A stretch of 64,000 nt of DNA from Lepidurus packardi (Eukaryota > Arthropoda > Branchiopoda > Notostraca > Triopsidae). Shown piece after piece: positions 46,216 to 56,696 of this stretch. The notes under the pieces are model-generated. The model searched no databases. It saw only the letters and a list, made by a program, of their open reading frames with translations, and was not told the origin of the DNA. Both the position numbers and the translations under genes were made by a program. The stretch's first letter is position 1; each line of letters starts with the position of its first letter. The DNA is taken from NCBI GenBank assembly GCA_023053545.1, contig JAKZAN010000002.1:1038375-1102374 (forward strand). The letters run 5' to 3'.

Positions 46216-46617
46216 TTTACTCGCTTTGTCTATCACTTTGTATACACGAAACGCAGGTCTGTGGTGCGCCAAGGTGCCGTGGCTCCCGTTATTGACGTCA
46301 CGGCGCCACGTGACCGCGTTGGGCCAATGGCAAAAATGCCCGATTTGAATTTTAGATTTCTCATGTTCTGAAATATCGCAGTTATATTTTCGCGTATGAT
46401 AAAAAGACACATAAAACTGTAAACTAGATTTTCTACTCCATTTTATAAGACAAAGTTGTTTTTTGGTGGCTATTGCCCTTTAAAAGGCATATTTTTTGAG
46501 TCAATATTGGGTAGTAACAAATTATAATTATTAAATTAAATTAAATCAAATTAAATTAAGTAACTATTTGGTAATAACGAAAAATAAGTGGAGAATTAAT
46601 TATGGTAAATAGATACT

Positions 46618-46868
46618 TTACCTAATTCCAGAAGGACTTGGACGTTTACCCTTCAGAATTCTTCTCACTTCGATGTTGTTGAGGTACTCATATTTGTGCT
46701 TTTCTCGAAGGTGAGAAAGCCATTTGTCTTTCCGCACGCTAAAACCACATCCAGTCCCTTGACATCGATAATATTCCGAATGTCCTTTAGGCATATTAAT
46801 AGCGTTACAGGGCTCGTAAAGAGAATTGAGTTTGTAGTGTCGACCGTCCCAAGAAGTGAGTTTTCTGC
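46618..46868 (-). pseudogene. zinc-finger-like ORF fragment
   Basis: Open frame with a protein-like sequence: SWDGRHYKLNSLYEPC, then a C-x4-C ... H-x4-H pattern (RCQGTGCGF ... HLREKH) and a basic end (LKGKRPSPSG). No proper ATG at its start, so it is probably a fragment or an internal exon. It lies inside the large hAT. Confidence 0.35.
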
Positions 46869-47525
46869 CATGTGACTTCACGGTTCGCTCGCTTGAGTGC
46901 GACGCCCTACTGTTTACTTTTGCAGTGGCGGCATTTTGAAGAGCGGCAAATGGGTTAAAAGCCCATGAGTTTAGCTATGGGATGTAAGCCCAATTTTTTT
47001 CCTTAAAACTGCTGTAAGCTTTTCATTGCAACAATTTGGACCATAGGGTGCAAATACAGCCTCGACACCTCGCAAGTTACAGCAACTGTAAATATGGCTT
47101 CATCGGACTACGTTCGAACTTTGTATGCAAAGAAAAACGCTACTATTATTTTTAAAAAAACACTTGTATTTATTTAAGATTTCAGTATGGAATTTTACTT
47201 GGGGGACATGTGAGTTTCAAGGTTGGGATATGGAGTTTCAAGGGGGGTGGGCATGGGAGTTTCGGGGGGGGGGCATATGAATTTTTTTGGAAATTTGCTT
47301 GTTGCCTATGCTCACAGGCAGGGCCGTAGCCAGGATTGGGGGGGGGGGGGTTGGAAAGCTTTGGAGGGGGTTTTCAATATGCAATCTTATTGGGCGTTTA
47401 CTATTCGCATATCCTTACCATTATAAAATACAAATTTCAGTTTAAACCCTTCCCCCCTGTATTCGGCGGTATCCCCCCCCCGCCAAGTGGTCAAGAGGAG
47501 TAACTCCTCATGACCCCCCCCCCCA

Positions 47526-47969
47526 TCAGCACCACAGCTCTTTCCCCCATTTAGCCTCAGCCGACAACAAATGAGCTCGCAGGTGTAGACACTCGTTTTC
47601 CAAAGTACCATCCAAATCCCCTGGATAGAAAGCTTGCAGGTTCCGTGCTCCATTGTCTTGAGATTCCAAATTACGAAGCTTCGTGAGAAAGTCAAACTTT
47701 TGACTTAAATTCTCGTAAGCAGAGCCACGTCTCTGTAGTTCTGCAATCAACCTGTCAATAACGACGCTGAAGACGGTGACTCTAAATCTGTACTTGCCGG
47801 TCTCGGAGACTTCGGCCCCCTTTTCCTTTACTTCGTCAAACCGGACTTTTCGCTTACGTTTCCTCTTCATATCGTATGCGTAATTCTGTTCACCACTTCT
47901 TTTCATAGCTTTCGACTCATAATGATCGAAGGTACCGGCTTTCCTTAAATCTTCTAGGTATGTTACCAA
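47526..47969 (-). pseudogene. fragment of a second hAT (ZMYM1-like) transposase
   Basis: The frame resembles the middle of ZMYM1-like hAT transposases: DMKRKRKRKVRFDE, YRFRVTVFSVVIDRLIAELQ, NLSQKFDFLTKL and FYPGDL...LENECLHLRAHL. It corresponds to the helical insertion before the dimerisation domain. It ends in a G/C homopolymer tract, beyond which the frame is lost. It differs clearly from the transposase at 41.5-44.6 kb, so it comes from another hAT family. Confidence 0.65.
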
Positions 47970-48236
47970 GGACCGATTTTCTCTTAATCTCTTCTTTTGA
48001 ACTTACTGTAGACAAGTCAAAACACGCGTGTCCTTGTGTAAGATGCTAGAGCTGTGGTTTGCAGAGGGATTCAGAATGTGTTGCCACCTTCATTGAAGCG
48101 CGAATTATGACAAGCGGAGAAAAGAACCTACACTGGCTTACAAAAATCTGACTAACTTCTTTTTTTAAATTTGATTACGTCGTAGGCTTTCAGCCTGTTG
48201 ACGTTTCCTTTATGGAAAAGGTTCGAGAAAGCATAC

Positions 48237-48279
48237 ATTATTTATTAGTCAGGTACACAGTACCTGACTAATAAATAAT
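48237..48279. repeat. perfect 20-bp palindrome with 3-nt spacer
   Basis: Arms 48237-48256 and 48260-48279 are exact reverse complements around ACA; part of the right arm (ACAGTACCTGACTAA) is repeated again just after. It is followed by decayed TTAGG-like repeats (AACCTAACC forms) to ~48375. Confidence 0.9.
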
Positions 48280-48513
48280 AAATACACAGTACCTGACTAA
48301 CTTAACCTAATTAAACATAATATAACCTAACCAAACTAAACCTAACCAAGCTCAAACTAATCTAATTATACTTAAACCTACATGAAAATATATTACCCCG
48401 TGGGCCCCTGGGCCAAGGTCCAAAATGGGCTCCTAAACAGGTCGGGATGGGCCCCCTAGCCTCGTGGGGCCCTGGGCCAGTGCCCAGTTGGCCCATGCGA
48501 TAAGACGGCCCTG

Positions 48514-48590
48514 GTGTCGGGACTTGAACTGGTGAACTATAGAACGAAAGTTAGGGCCTTTAACCACTCCGCCAATCACTCGGTAGGTGA
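48514..48590 (-). repeat. tRNA-like relic, probably a SINE head
   Basis: On the minus strand an A-box-like GGCGGAGTGGTTAAAGGC is followed ~35 nt later by a B-box-like AGTTCAAGTCCCGACACC, as in Ser/Leu-type tRNAs. The 5' acceptor strand does not pair with the 3' end, so it is not a working tRNA. It abuts a hAT-like end (CAGGGCCGTC, reverse strand, at 48513). Confidence 0.5.
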
Positions 48591-48800
48591 GGCTATAAGA
48601 CATAACTTTTTCACAGTCTCCAAAATGATCTCCAGTTATTTTACATACTATTACATAAATTAACATTTCGTACGGAAAAATTGACATTTTCTTTTCTTTG
48701 TCTTGTGCCCTCAACGTATTTCGGCACCTGGCCCGGGACCCCTTCGAGGCTGGGGCCCCTAGGCAGCTGCCTAGTTTGCCTAGGCGGAGATACGGCACTG

Positions 48801-48808
48801 ATTACAAT
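48801..48808. repeat. right target-site duplication of the hAT element
   Basis: ATTACAAT, identical to 40536-40543. Confidence 0.93.
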
Positions 48809-49250
48809 ATTTTCTAGTAAGTTTATTTGCAGTTAAGAATGCCCAGGAGCAAATGTACAACAATGACGAATCTACGTATTCTACGGCGTTTAAATAGTAC
48901 ACAAATGTTTTTGCATTAAAATACACAATATGATTGTTAATTATAAAGCTCTTAATTACAAAGCAGGTAAAGATTATTAGTTTTATGACATCTAATTAAT
49001 ATTTAAACAATTTCAGTGATAAGTCTGCAAGAGTGAAATAAAGGGGATCTTTGCTAATTTTAAGACACGGCTGCCATCTGTCTCCTTGTTCCTAATTTTG
49101 TTGTTAGTGCCGAGTGTGCGAAGCGAAGTGGCACCGCATCGTAGTCTGCTGCTTTCTCAATATGCGTCGCGAAGTATGTATCTGGCTGTCTTCGACCTAA
49201 CACGAATTCACATGATTACATTGAATTATGAAATTAAATTATGGATTGAA

Positions 49251-50182
49251 TTATGAAAGTTGGTTGCCTGCCGCCCAGTTATCAGTAATAACTAAGGCTT
49301 CTTTAATGGCAAACAATATGCCTGCCACTATTGACAACCACCGAGGAAGAGTGAAACAACAGGAGTTACTGCCAGCTTCAATGTGTACTCCTGATCGAGA
49401 ATAGCCGTCTTCAGCTTTGTCTGCTCTTTCTTTATGCACAGTTTGGGCTTTTGGTTCCTGTACTGGCTGATTTGTACTGGCTTTCGGTTCCTTCCCTACA
49501 GGTTTTGTTCTCTTTGCCGTTTTCTTCGAATGCTTACTTATCCTTTTTTGATAGAACCTTTTCAAAACCTTCTTTATCTTTAACCAATTTTACGGAGGAG
49601 TTTCCTTACATCGAGATTTTTGTAGCTGATGCTTCCGGAGTATACCCTTCCAGTAAATCATCCTCCGACCAATCCTCTGAATCCGTGGCCCGAACTGACG
49701 ATGGCATGAATCCGTTGTCCCCTATCCCCGATCGAGCCTTATTGGAAAGCTTCCGCTTCTGTGGCTGAAACTGGTAGGGCTGAGCACCTTTAATTTTTGG
49801 CACAGGAATGCTAAAGCACCCATCAAATTCCGTCCCTTCATTCTCTAAAATATAGCTTCTGTCAAAATAGTCGCTTTCGTCCGAATTTTCCGCCATTTTT
49901 TATTCAGGAATTTCCCTTTCTCACTCCGTACACAAGAAACGCAGGGCCTTTGGTGCGGCCAGGATACATGTTTCACCGATGCTGCGTCACAGGGCCAAGT
50001 GACCGCTCTGGGCCAATGGCAAAAATGCCCACTGAATTTTAGATATCTTGAATTTTAGACATAATCTTTTCTTAATATCGCAGTTATATTTCGCGTAGGC
50101 TACAAAGAAACAGCACCAAAAGCTTGATATTTTACTCTTTTTGTAAGGCAAAGTTGTTTCTTTGGTAGCAGTTGCCCATTAA
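49251..50182. mobile_element. second ISL2EU-like element end
   Basis: From ~49600 to 50182 the sequence parallels 46050-46483: same paralogous ORF, same GGGCCAATGGCAAAAATGCCC block, same AATATCGCAGTTATATTT block, and a terminus reading TTAATGGGCAACTGC on the minus strand (50182). No matching left end is seen, so it is truncated. A further minus-strand frame (49251-49565, Lys-rich then hydrophobic) may belong to it. Confidence 0.55.
49606..49896 (-). CDS. paralogue of the YQFEP transposon protein
   Basis: 96 aa: MAENSDESDYFDRS, NEGTEFDGCFSIPVPKI, AQPYQFQPQKRKLS, then Ser/Asp-rich ATDSEDWSEDDLLEGYTP. It aligns along its first ~50 residues with the 46021-46215 frame. Probably the truncated start of a longer element-encoded protein. 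Function unknown. Confidence 0.45.
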   Translation of the reverse strand: MAENSDESDYFDRSYILENEGTEFDGCFSIPVPKIKGAQPYQFQPQKRKLSNKARSGIGDNGFMPSSVRATDSEDWSEDDLLEGYTPEASATKISM

Positions 50183-50359
50183 ATTGTACGAGGGAGAGAT
50201 TTGCAATAGGCTGCATGTAACGAAATAAATGTACCATAACGTGTTACTCTCGAAAACTTAATTATTTTGTTGTTAAATTAATTTCTTGCCTTTCTTTTTT
50301 GTCAAATTATTCAACAACGTCCATATAATGGTGCGTAGGAATTCGAGCGGCTTATTATA

Positions 50360-52053
50360 TTAAATGTGTTTTACATATTCTTCATTGCTAATAGGTTGAT
50401 AGCCAGCTTGCGTTAAAATATCATCAATGCTGTAGTCAAACAATTCGAAATCCAAATGGTAACGTTGATAGACTCGCAGAATAAGTTCCCTGGGTAGACT
50501 GGCATAATAATGCGTGCGTCGACTTTTTTCATTCGAAACAGGCTTTTTATTCAACCAAGGCACAGGAACTCGTTCACCCAATCCAGTGCGTTGCCAAATG
50601 TACTATATTGCGAAAAGCAAGACGTCAAATCAAAGCGGAACTATGGATTAGATTCTAAAAGATCTTGAGATTACCGTGAAATCCTCTTTGGTCGTCTCAG
50701 TTTTGCCTATAACGTGATAGCGTATATTACAAGGGGAACATCGCCGCCAGTAAGGCACCCAGTGAGCTTCCACTATTGGTTTACCTTATGGAATGAAGCG
50801 AAATTAGAGGTTTGGCATATCGATATTAGCTTTTCGAAACTAACCATGAAGGCTTGTTGATAGCACATACTCTAAGAACTCTTCAAACGTTGGGCCGGTG
50901 AACGAGGAAGAGTTCGTATCCAGTTTTGCCATAATTTTAGTTTTGTTTCTGGATTGTTTCTTTTCCCACCTATTATATATTTCTCCAAGCTGGGACATAT
51001 ACTTTCTAGAATTATTCGTTTCTGTATTTTCTGGCTTTTGAATTGTGTGGCTGTGTAAAATTTGGCTCGCCAAGCCGAGCAGTCTTCTCTGTTTCTGGCC
51101 AGAATTCTTAGCTCTCTGTTCTATAATGGCCTGCCCTTTTTGTTTGACTTTTTCAGGAAAACCTGGAAGGCTGGGAATAGGATGGACGATCATTTTGTCT
51201 ATGTAGGCGGAAAGAAGTCTATCCATTGGGTGGCGCACGAACATAAACTTGAAGTACGTTTCATTCGCTCGAAGAAAGTCGTCTTCCGACTAAAGGGGGA
51301 AAAACGAATTTTGACAGGACGGTTCACCGAAAAAACTTTGTGATTTCAAATTAGGAACACTTACTTTAGGAGTTAAGGAAAATCGCTCCAGCTTTTGCTT
51401 TGCGTATTTCCCGTTTGCGAGATTAAAAGCTGCTACTATAGAAGACGACCCGACTTTAGGTAGACTACATGCCAAGACAGACAATGAATGAAGAAGGTAT
51501 GCATTTCTTCTATCTGGTCGCTCAACTGGCGGATCTGCGTTACGAAATTTGCAAGATATTTCAATTAACGAAATATTATGTCCTGTTAACCTGTGTTGCT
51601 AAATTTTAACCAACCTTCATCAATCAATGGATAGCCTGGAAGGAAGCGGAGCATGTTAACTGGCAAAACCGGTCCTTGACTAACTTTGTGTCGCTGACAA
51701 ACATCCCGAATTCGGTCATTCCGTTGCTGATAGATAGTTGCTTGAGTTTTCATCCAATCATTTGAAACTTTGGATGGGAGGAAATAGCTCGCTGTTTTCT
51801 CTTGTTCTGTTGGGTTAATTGTCTCTTCAGAGACGGATTTGCCAGACAGTGCACCATGTATTGACTTTTCCGTAGCAACAACACCATTTACAGTCGCGTT
51901 CAAGTCCTGAATGGAGTTAAGATCTTGACCACGTAAGGTTCTCTCTTTTGCCAGGAAAAGATTAGCACCAATTATTGTACACGCGAGTATGACCAGCCAC
52001 TGTTTCACAGTCACAAAAGATACTTTCCGCATAACGAAATTTGTCATCCACAT
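50360..52053 (-). CDS. Golgi carbohydrate sulfotransferase (CHST8-14 / HNK-1 type)
   Basis: Transfers sulfate from PAPS to a glycan, as do chondroitin/dermatan and HNK-1 sulfotransferases. Five exons (52053-51591, 51513-51365, 51289-50845, 50784-50675, 50602-50360) join in phase to 469 aa, a type II Golgi protein. A cytosolic N-terminus and signal anchor (VKQWLVILACTIIGANLFLA) are followed by a variable stem, then RNDRIRDVCQRH, the 5'-phosphosulfate loop LPKVGSSS, the 3'-phosphate loop FVRHPMDRLLSAYIDK, EAHWVPYWRRCSPCNIRYHVIG and the C-terminal RVYQRYHLDFELFDYS. All expected family blocks are present, so it looks functional. The acceptor of exon 2 is the least certain. It sits between transposon remnants. 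Confidence 0.92.
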
Positions 52054-52532
52054 ACTGACAGGTTAATTAAACAGACTTGGTTCTGTCTCCACAACGCACC
52101 ACACATTTGAAGATACTGAAACCGTCGTTCTAAGGAAGCCGCCTGTTCTAATATAGATTCAATGTACGGGGCTCGGAGATGCCGTTTTTTGTCCCATAAC
52201 AAACTGGTTCATAGACCTTGAACTCTCTTTCGTTCTTACCAGTTCTGAAAAGAAGACATTCGCATGCATTTTTTGAAACGAAGTCGCTTTTCTAGTACAC
52301 ATTTGACTATAACATTTAACAACTAGTTTCGCACTTTTTTGTTCATAAGTTTTCTAGATGAGCGCAGTAAAAAGAACGGTGTGCTTATCGTAGCACTGTT
52401 AAGAAAGTTCTTCGGAATCCCAACGTTCGTCTTCGGAGGAGAAACCTAGACCTGGAAGTGGTTTTGAAAACTTTACGCCAAAACAGATTTCCATGTGGAA
52501 AACGTTCGGTTTCTTCTTGATTCCATAGACGC

Positions 52533-52899
52533 AACAGTAAACAAGAAAACAAATCCTAACGCTCACAATAAGGAGGATGAAAATGTAAATTGTGTGCCAT
52601 GTAAAGTTCCTAATCAGCTAAAAATTTTAATCCCAGTCGGTACTGCAATAATTGTAGTTGCTGCTGTAAAATAGGCTCGTGTATCTACATCTATCCTACT
52701 GTAAATATATGGTGAGCTCATACAACGAATCCTAGAACCCCAATAGCTAGTATGGCATAAATTATTCCTAAGGTTCCAAAAGCTTATTTTTTACCGCTTT
52801 CTTGGCTAATAATATGTGAAATTATACCAAATCCTGGTAAAATAAGAATATATACTTCTGGGTGCTCAAAAAATCAAAATAGGTGTTGGTATAAAATCT
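52533..52899 (-). pseudogene. COX1: nuclear copy of mitochondrial COI (NUMT)
   Basis: Minus strand, invertebrate mitochondrial code (TGA=Trp, ATA=Met): [45 protein letters not shown], then [20 protein letters not shown] and LGTLHGTQFTFSSSLLWALG. About 120 codons of cytochrome oxidase subunit I. A TAA replaces an expected Glu codon after SGKK, and one base is missing in the GGAATAGATG region, so it is a dead nuclear insertion. It abuts a Gypsy fragment on the right. Confidence 0.93.
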
Positions 52900-54240
52900 G
52901 ATCTTACGGAATTCTACAATCGAAAGCTGTCGAAAACGGAATCAGCTCATTCTTATGGTAGCGACTTGAAGCGTCTCTTCAAGGCAGCCAATCCAGAGAT
53001 TACAGACGACGAAGGTAGGACATATAAGCAAGGATTGTCCAGAAAAGCCTTCACAGCCAGTAGCTAGGCTAGTTGTTGTTGAGTCGTGCCCTATGCTAAA
53101 AGTGTCGGTCAACGGATTAACTTGTTCTGCAGTAATTGATACGGGTAGTCATTGTTCTTTAGTAAGTACGATGGTTGCAGATAGGCTACCTGAGTTACAA
53201 GTCGAATCTACTTGTCGTAGGGTAGCTACTGCGAATCGAGGTCTAGAACTAAGTACAATAGGAGAAAGCAGGGTTGAACTTGAATGGGAAAAAGCGGATA
53301 GAACTGTGTTAGACGTATTAGTGGTTGATTGTACATACGAAGTAATCCTAGGGACGGACTTTCTTAACACAATGTTCAGCCATTTTAGATTTCGGTAAAA
53401 GCACGCTAAAGTTGAATGGTAAGCTTGTAAGAGATTGTAAGTTTAGTGGAGTTGTAGAAGTACCGAACAGCTACCATTATTGAAGCCAATCAGGAAACTT
53501 TTGTAACCGCTACGATTAAGCGACCCTTTACGAATCGTAGGTTGGTCAGCGGCGAAGCGATGCTTGTGGAGCCTAGTCCTTTACTACAACAAAAAGGGGT
53601 ATTTGTAGCTAGGGCCTGCGTATCAGAAACATCTGGTTGCGTACCCGTGTTAATGTGTAATGTTGGTGATCAACCTGTAAGGTTAGAAGAGGGTGAAGCT
53701 TTGGGAGAAGTGTCGATAGCGCTATTAACAGATGAAGTACTTCCCCCCACGGAAAGAAAGAAAGTAGGTGACGAGTGGATGCCAGAGCTATCTCATTTAA
53801 AATACGAAGACAGAAAGGCTGTTAAATCCCTTTTGAGTGAGTTCAAAGAGGTTTTTGCTGGTGAAGGTCAAGTTGGTAAGGTGAAAAACGTAAGCATAAA
53901 ATAGAAACTAGGGGTAGTCCGATTAAGCAAAATCCCTACAGGCTTCCCATTCATTTAAAAGAAGTTGTCCAAACCCAGGTTCAAGAGATGTTAGAAAACG
54001 ACATTATTGAGCCTAGTAATTCACCGTGGGCAAGTCCAATTGTGTTAGTGAAAAAGAAAGACGGGGCTTATCGGTTTTGCGTGGATTTTAGGAAGGTCAA
54101 TGAAGTAACCAAGAAAGATAGTCACCGTTGCCAAGGGTAGATGATTTAATCAAGACAGTAGGGTCAGCTCGTTGGTTTACAAGCTTAGACCAGAAAAGCG
54201 GTTTTTGGCAATTTTCTATGGAAGATAGATGTTACGGATC
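52900..54240 (+). pseudogene. degraded Ty3/Gypsy retrotransposon fragment
   Basis: Pieces of gag-pol in order: a gag stretch (EFYNRKLSKTESAHSYG, DLKRLFKAANPEIT), an internal deletion, an aspartic protease (CSAVIDTGSHCSLVS; LGTDFL) in an open frame 53093-53398, a linker frame 53542-53904, and the start of reverse transcriptase (YRLPIHLKEVVQTQVQEML, IIEPSNSPWASPIVLVKKKD, FCVDFRKVN, SLDQKSGFWQF). Frameshifts separate them and it stops before the catalytic YxDD. No LTR is recognised. Confidence 0.85.
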
Positions 54241-54275
54241 AAATTAATGTCCCTAACAAGTAGGCTTTAGTGGAA

Positions 54276-55160
54276 AGGGGTAAGAGAAGATTCACCACAG
54301 CCAAATCCTGTTTGTACTAATCCTGTAAACTCACCACAACTTTTCTCTAGTGACAATTCCCCACACGAAAAATTCACCACAGTATGATCATTGAATACTG
54401 ACATATACCCAAGTGACAATACCCAAGTGAAGATGAAAACTTTAACCACTTAATCATAATTAATAATAAATTTGAATACAAACTACCACTCGATTGAATT
54501 TGAACACAACTACAACTTTTAAAACTCGTTTTCAGGATTGCTCACGTTTAATAATAATACATTTGAATACAAACTTTACAACTCGTTTTGTGTTACAAAC
54601 TACTACAACTCGTACAACTACCTCTACAATTTGACTACAAACTACAATTCGTTTACACACTCGTTAACCGAAACTGATTTTCCCATTTAAATCAGTGTAA
54701 AACACGATAATGCGTTCCCGGCGAAATATTTTTTAAAAATGTTTATTCAAATAAAATTACAGGTACATGTTTTTTTTGTTTGTTTTTTTAATTTATCTCA
54801 GCGTGAGCACTGCTCGTTGCCGCCTATTTATTGGGTCTGAAGTTGAGTAATCAGCTTGATGATCATACTGTGGTGAAGTTTCGTGTGGGGAATTGTCACT
54901 AGAGAAAAGTTGTGGTGAGTTTACAGGATTAGTACAAACAGGATTTGGCTGTGGAGCCTTCTGTGGTGAATTTTCCTGTGGGGAATTGTCACTAGAGAAA
55001 AGTTGTGGTGAGTTTACAGGATTGGTAAACACAGGTTTTGGCTGTGGTGAATCTTCTAGTCCCCGTGGAAAGATAATGTATTGACGTTCGTTGTGAACTG
55101 TCTTTGTTGTTCTTTGGACTGTGTAGGTGTTCGACCTGGACTCTGTATATATAGTCAAAA
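54276..55160. repeat. inverted and tandem repeat block with Ser-Pro-Gln coding periodicity
   Basis: 54281-54390 is the near reverse complement of 54855-54960. Within the right part a unit of ~95 bp is repeated in tandem (at ~54890 and ~54980, TGTGGGGAATTGTCACTAG core). Read on the minus strand the right part is open from 55158 to 54793 and repeats NPVNSPQLFSSDNSP twice, with no ATG at its start. A TATATATA sits at the beginning of that frame (~55145-55152), so it may be the transcribed leader of an LTR-type or unknown element. The middle (54430-54790) is AT-rich with ACAAACTACAACTCG-type short repeats. Confidence 0.5.
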
Positions 55161-55189
55161 AGTTCCGTCGTATAGTTAACGTCAGAAGT

Positions 55190-55733
55190 TGTGATTCGCG
55201 GAAAGGTCAGGTAATGTCTTAGTCATGGTTATTGATGACAAGAAAGAATGCAAAGGTGAAGTATCGCCTATTAACCGTATACAAAGTCATGGGTCAAGGT
55301 TCATACAAAGTCTTCTGTCCTTCCGGAGCAATCCGGAACAGCCATCTTCCAGCATCCTGTCCCAATTTCGTAAACTTGGGAAATGTCTTTAAACTAAACA
55401 GTAAGAGATAATTGAAAAATTCTTTTTTTTTAAAATATCTTAATAATAAACTCGATAAATCTGGGTTCGTGTTTTTTTAAATATGATTAATTTAACATGT
55501 TCCTCTATGTAAAAAACTATGGAAGGCAAATCTTAACAAATACGAACCCAGTTATATTGAAAAATAAATCCCCTACATTTCTGTCACAATACAATTTGAT
55601 TATATTGCAAAGGGACTGAGAATTCTCGAAGCCTTTTTCCTTTACTATAGCGCCATAAGGAGTTCCACTACACCGTGAGATGCATATGTTGTCATCGATA
55701 AACCAATTCAAATCATTGAACAAATACGTTAAC
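55190..55733. other. intergenic
   Basis: No gene or element boundary recognised. Short minus-strand frame 55517-55723 has no motif. Confidence 0.4.
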
Positions 55734-55956
55734 CAGCGGATCTCAAACTATGTGCCGCGATGGGCTTGCAGGGGCGCCGCGGAAGATTCCTATAATTGCA
55801 CAGATGCATATAATATGATAGATATAATTGCAGCCATTATATAGCCCTATGTTCTAAGGGGCGCCGCGCGAGCTGCGAATATGTTCCGAGGGGCGCCGCG
55901 GCGAATTGGGGGGATACTGTTCGTGCGCCGCGAACAAAAAATTTTGAGAACCCCTG
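55734..55956. mobile_element. hAT-type MITE, ~223 bp
   Basis: Left end CAGCGGATCTCAAACT and inverted right end CAGGGGTTCTCAAAAT, the common 'CAGNGGTTCTCAAA' hAT terminus. GGGGCGCCGCG occurs three times inside. The flanks (ACGTTAAC left, CGTTAAAC right) look like an 8-bp duplication with a 1-nt indel. Confidence 0.7.
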
Positions 55957-56301
55957 CGTTAAACAAATGCAAAGCAAGTAATGCTTTTCGTATGACGTCA
56001 TGTGCAGGTTTCTTCTCGTTTGACGTCGCACAGGCCACTCTTCCAAGTGGCGTTCACACTTCCGTGCAAAGTAACATGCGGGTGCATCTATCGGCTTCGC
56101 AGTCGAGAGCCCATACCCTTGCAATAGAGCGTTTCAACACGTTCTCCGGATTTAGTTACCAACGTACGTAATGTATCCCGGAATTAAAAATTTACACTAG
56201 TGTGTCACTGTCTAACAATGAATTTTTATTTTTTTTTCAGCTGGTGGAGTGAAAGGGCAAGTTTTAACGTTTCTCATCAACTTTCGTTGATGAGAATCGT
56301 T

Positions 56302-56455
56302 AACTAACCTAATCTAACCTAACCTAATCTAACCTAAGCAAACCTATAACCTAACCTCTAACCTAAGCAAACCTATAACCTAACCTCTAACCTAAGCTAA
56401 CCTAACCTATCCTAACCTAACCTATCCTAACCTAACCTAAACTAATTCATTTCCA
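56302..56455. repeat. degenerate TTAGG-like (CCTAA) repeats
   Basis: ~150 bp of CTAACCTAACC with interspersed variants (CTAATC, CTAAGCAAACC, TATCCTAACC). A larger unit (AACCTATAACCTAACCTCTAACCTAAGC) recurs. It is preceded by a short hairpin (TTCTCATCAAC / GTTGATGAGAA at ~56268-56298). Confidence 0.8.
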
Positions 56456-56696
56456 ATCCAACAACAATTTTCAACTCGAGTTACACCCATTTGTCATTCT
56501 TTTTCCGGAGAACGTTTTGCAACAATAATACACACTAGTGTCAATTTATCTCCGAGTTCCGAAACTGGAGAACCTGTTGGGAGCGTTTGCCAAATTCACC
56601 AGTGGCATCTAGTGAAGCGCATGTAACCTATGGATCCGACATCTTGCGCAATAGCACTCCCTATTTTTTTCTTTTTTTTTTAGTTTTAGCACAACT

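Larger units (their letters stand above)
44957..46483. mobile_element. ISL2EU/THAP-Harbinger-like element, reduced (~1.5 kb)
   Basis: Left end TTAAAGGGCAATCGCC and right end the inverse of TTAAAGGGCAATAGCC. Further inside, longer inverted sequences pair (GTGACGTCAATAACGGGA at ~45117 with its reverse complement at ~46284). It carries a plus-strand THAP protein and a minus-strand short PYQFEP-type protein, but no DDE or YqaJ part. The same right end, more diverged, recurs at 49.6-50.18 kb. Placing it among ISL2EU-like elements rests on the THAP domain and on the related DDE and YqaJ remnants near 57 kb. Confidence 0.6.
40544..48800. mobile_element. 8.26 kb hAT DNA transposon with nested insertions
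   Basis: Ends are CAGTGCCGGAT on the left and CAGTGCCGTAT (reverse strand) on the right, an imperfect terminal inverted repeat with GGGGCCCC-rich sequence inside both. The flanks are an exact 8-bp duplication. The coding core is a minus-strand ZMYM1-like hAT transposase at ~41.5-44.6 kb, now broken. Further insertions inflate the element: a MITE (40853-41136), a THAP/Harbinger-type element (44957-46483), a second hAT transposase remnant (~47.5-48.0 kb) and a tRNA-like relic (~48.5 kb). Poly-C and poly-G runs are frequent. The target was the 3' flank of UPF3. Confidence 0.88.

Noticed and set aside
47319..48513. A hAT element bounded by CAGGGCCGTA and inverted CAGGGCCGTC
   Set aside because: The nine-base ends match, but the flanking octamers (CTCACAGG and GTGTCGGG) do not, so the two ends were not joined.
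56302..56455. A real telomere or chromosome end
   Set aside because: The repeats are degenerate, short and flanked by genes and transposons on both sides.
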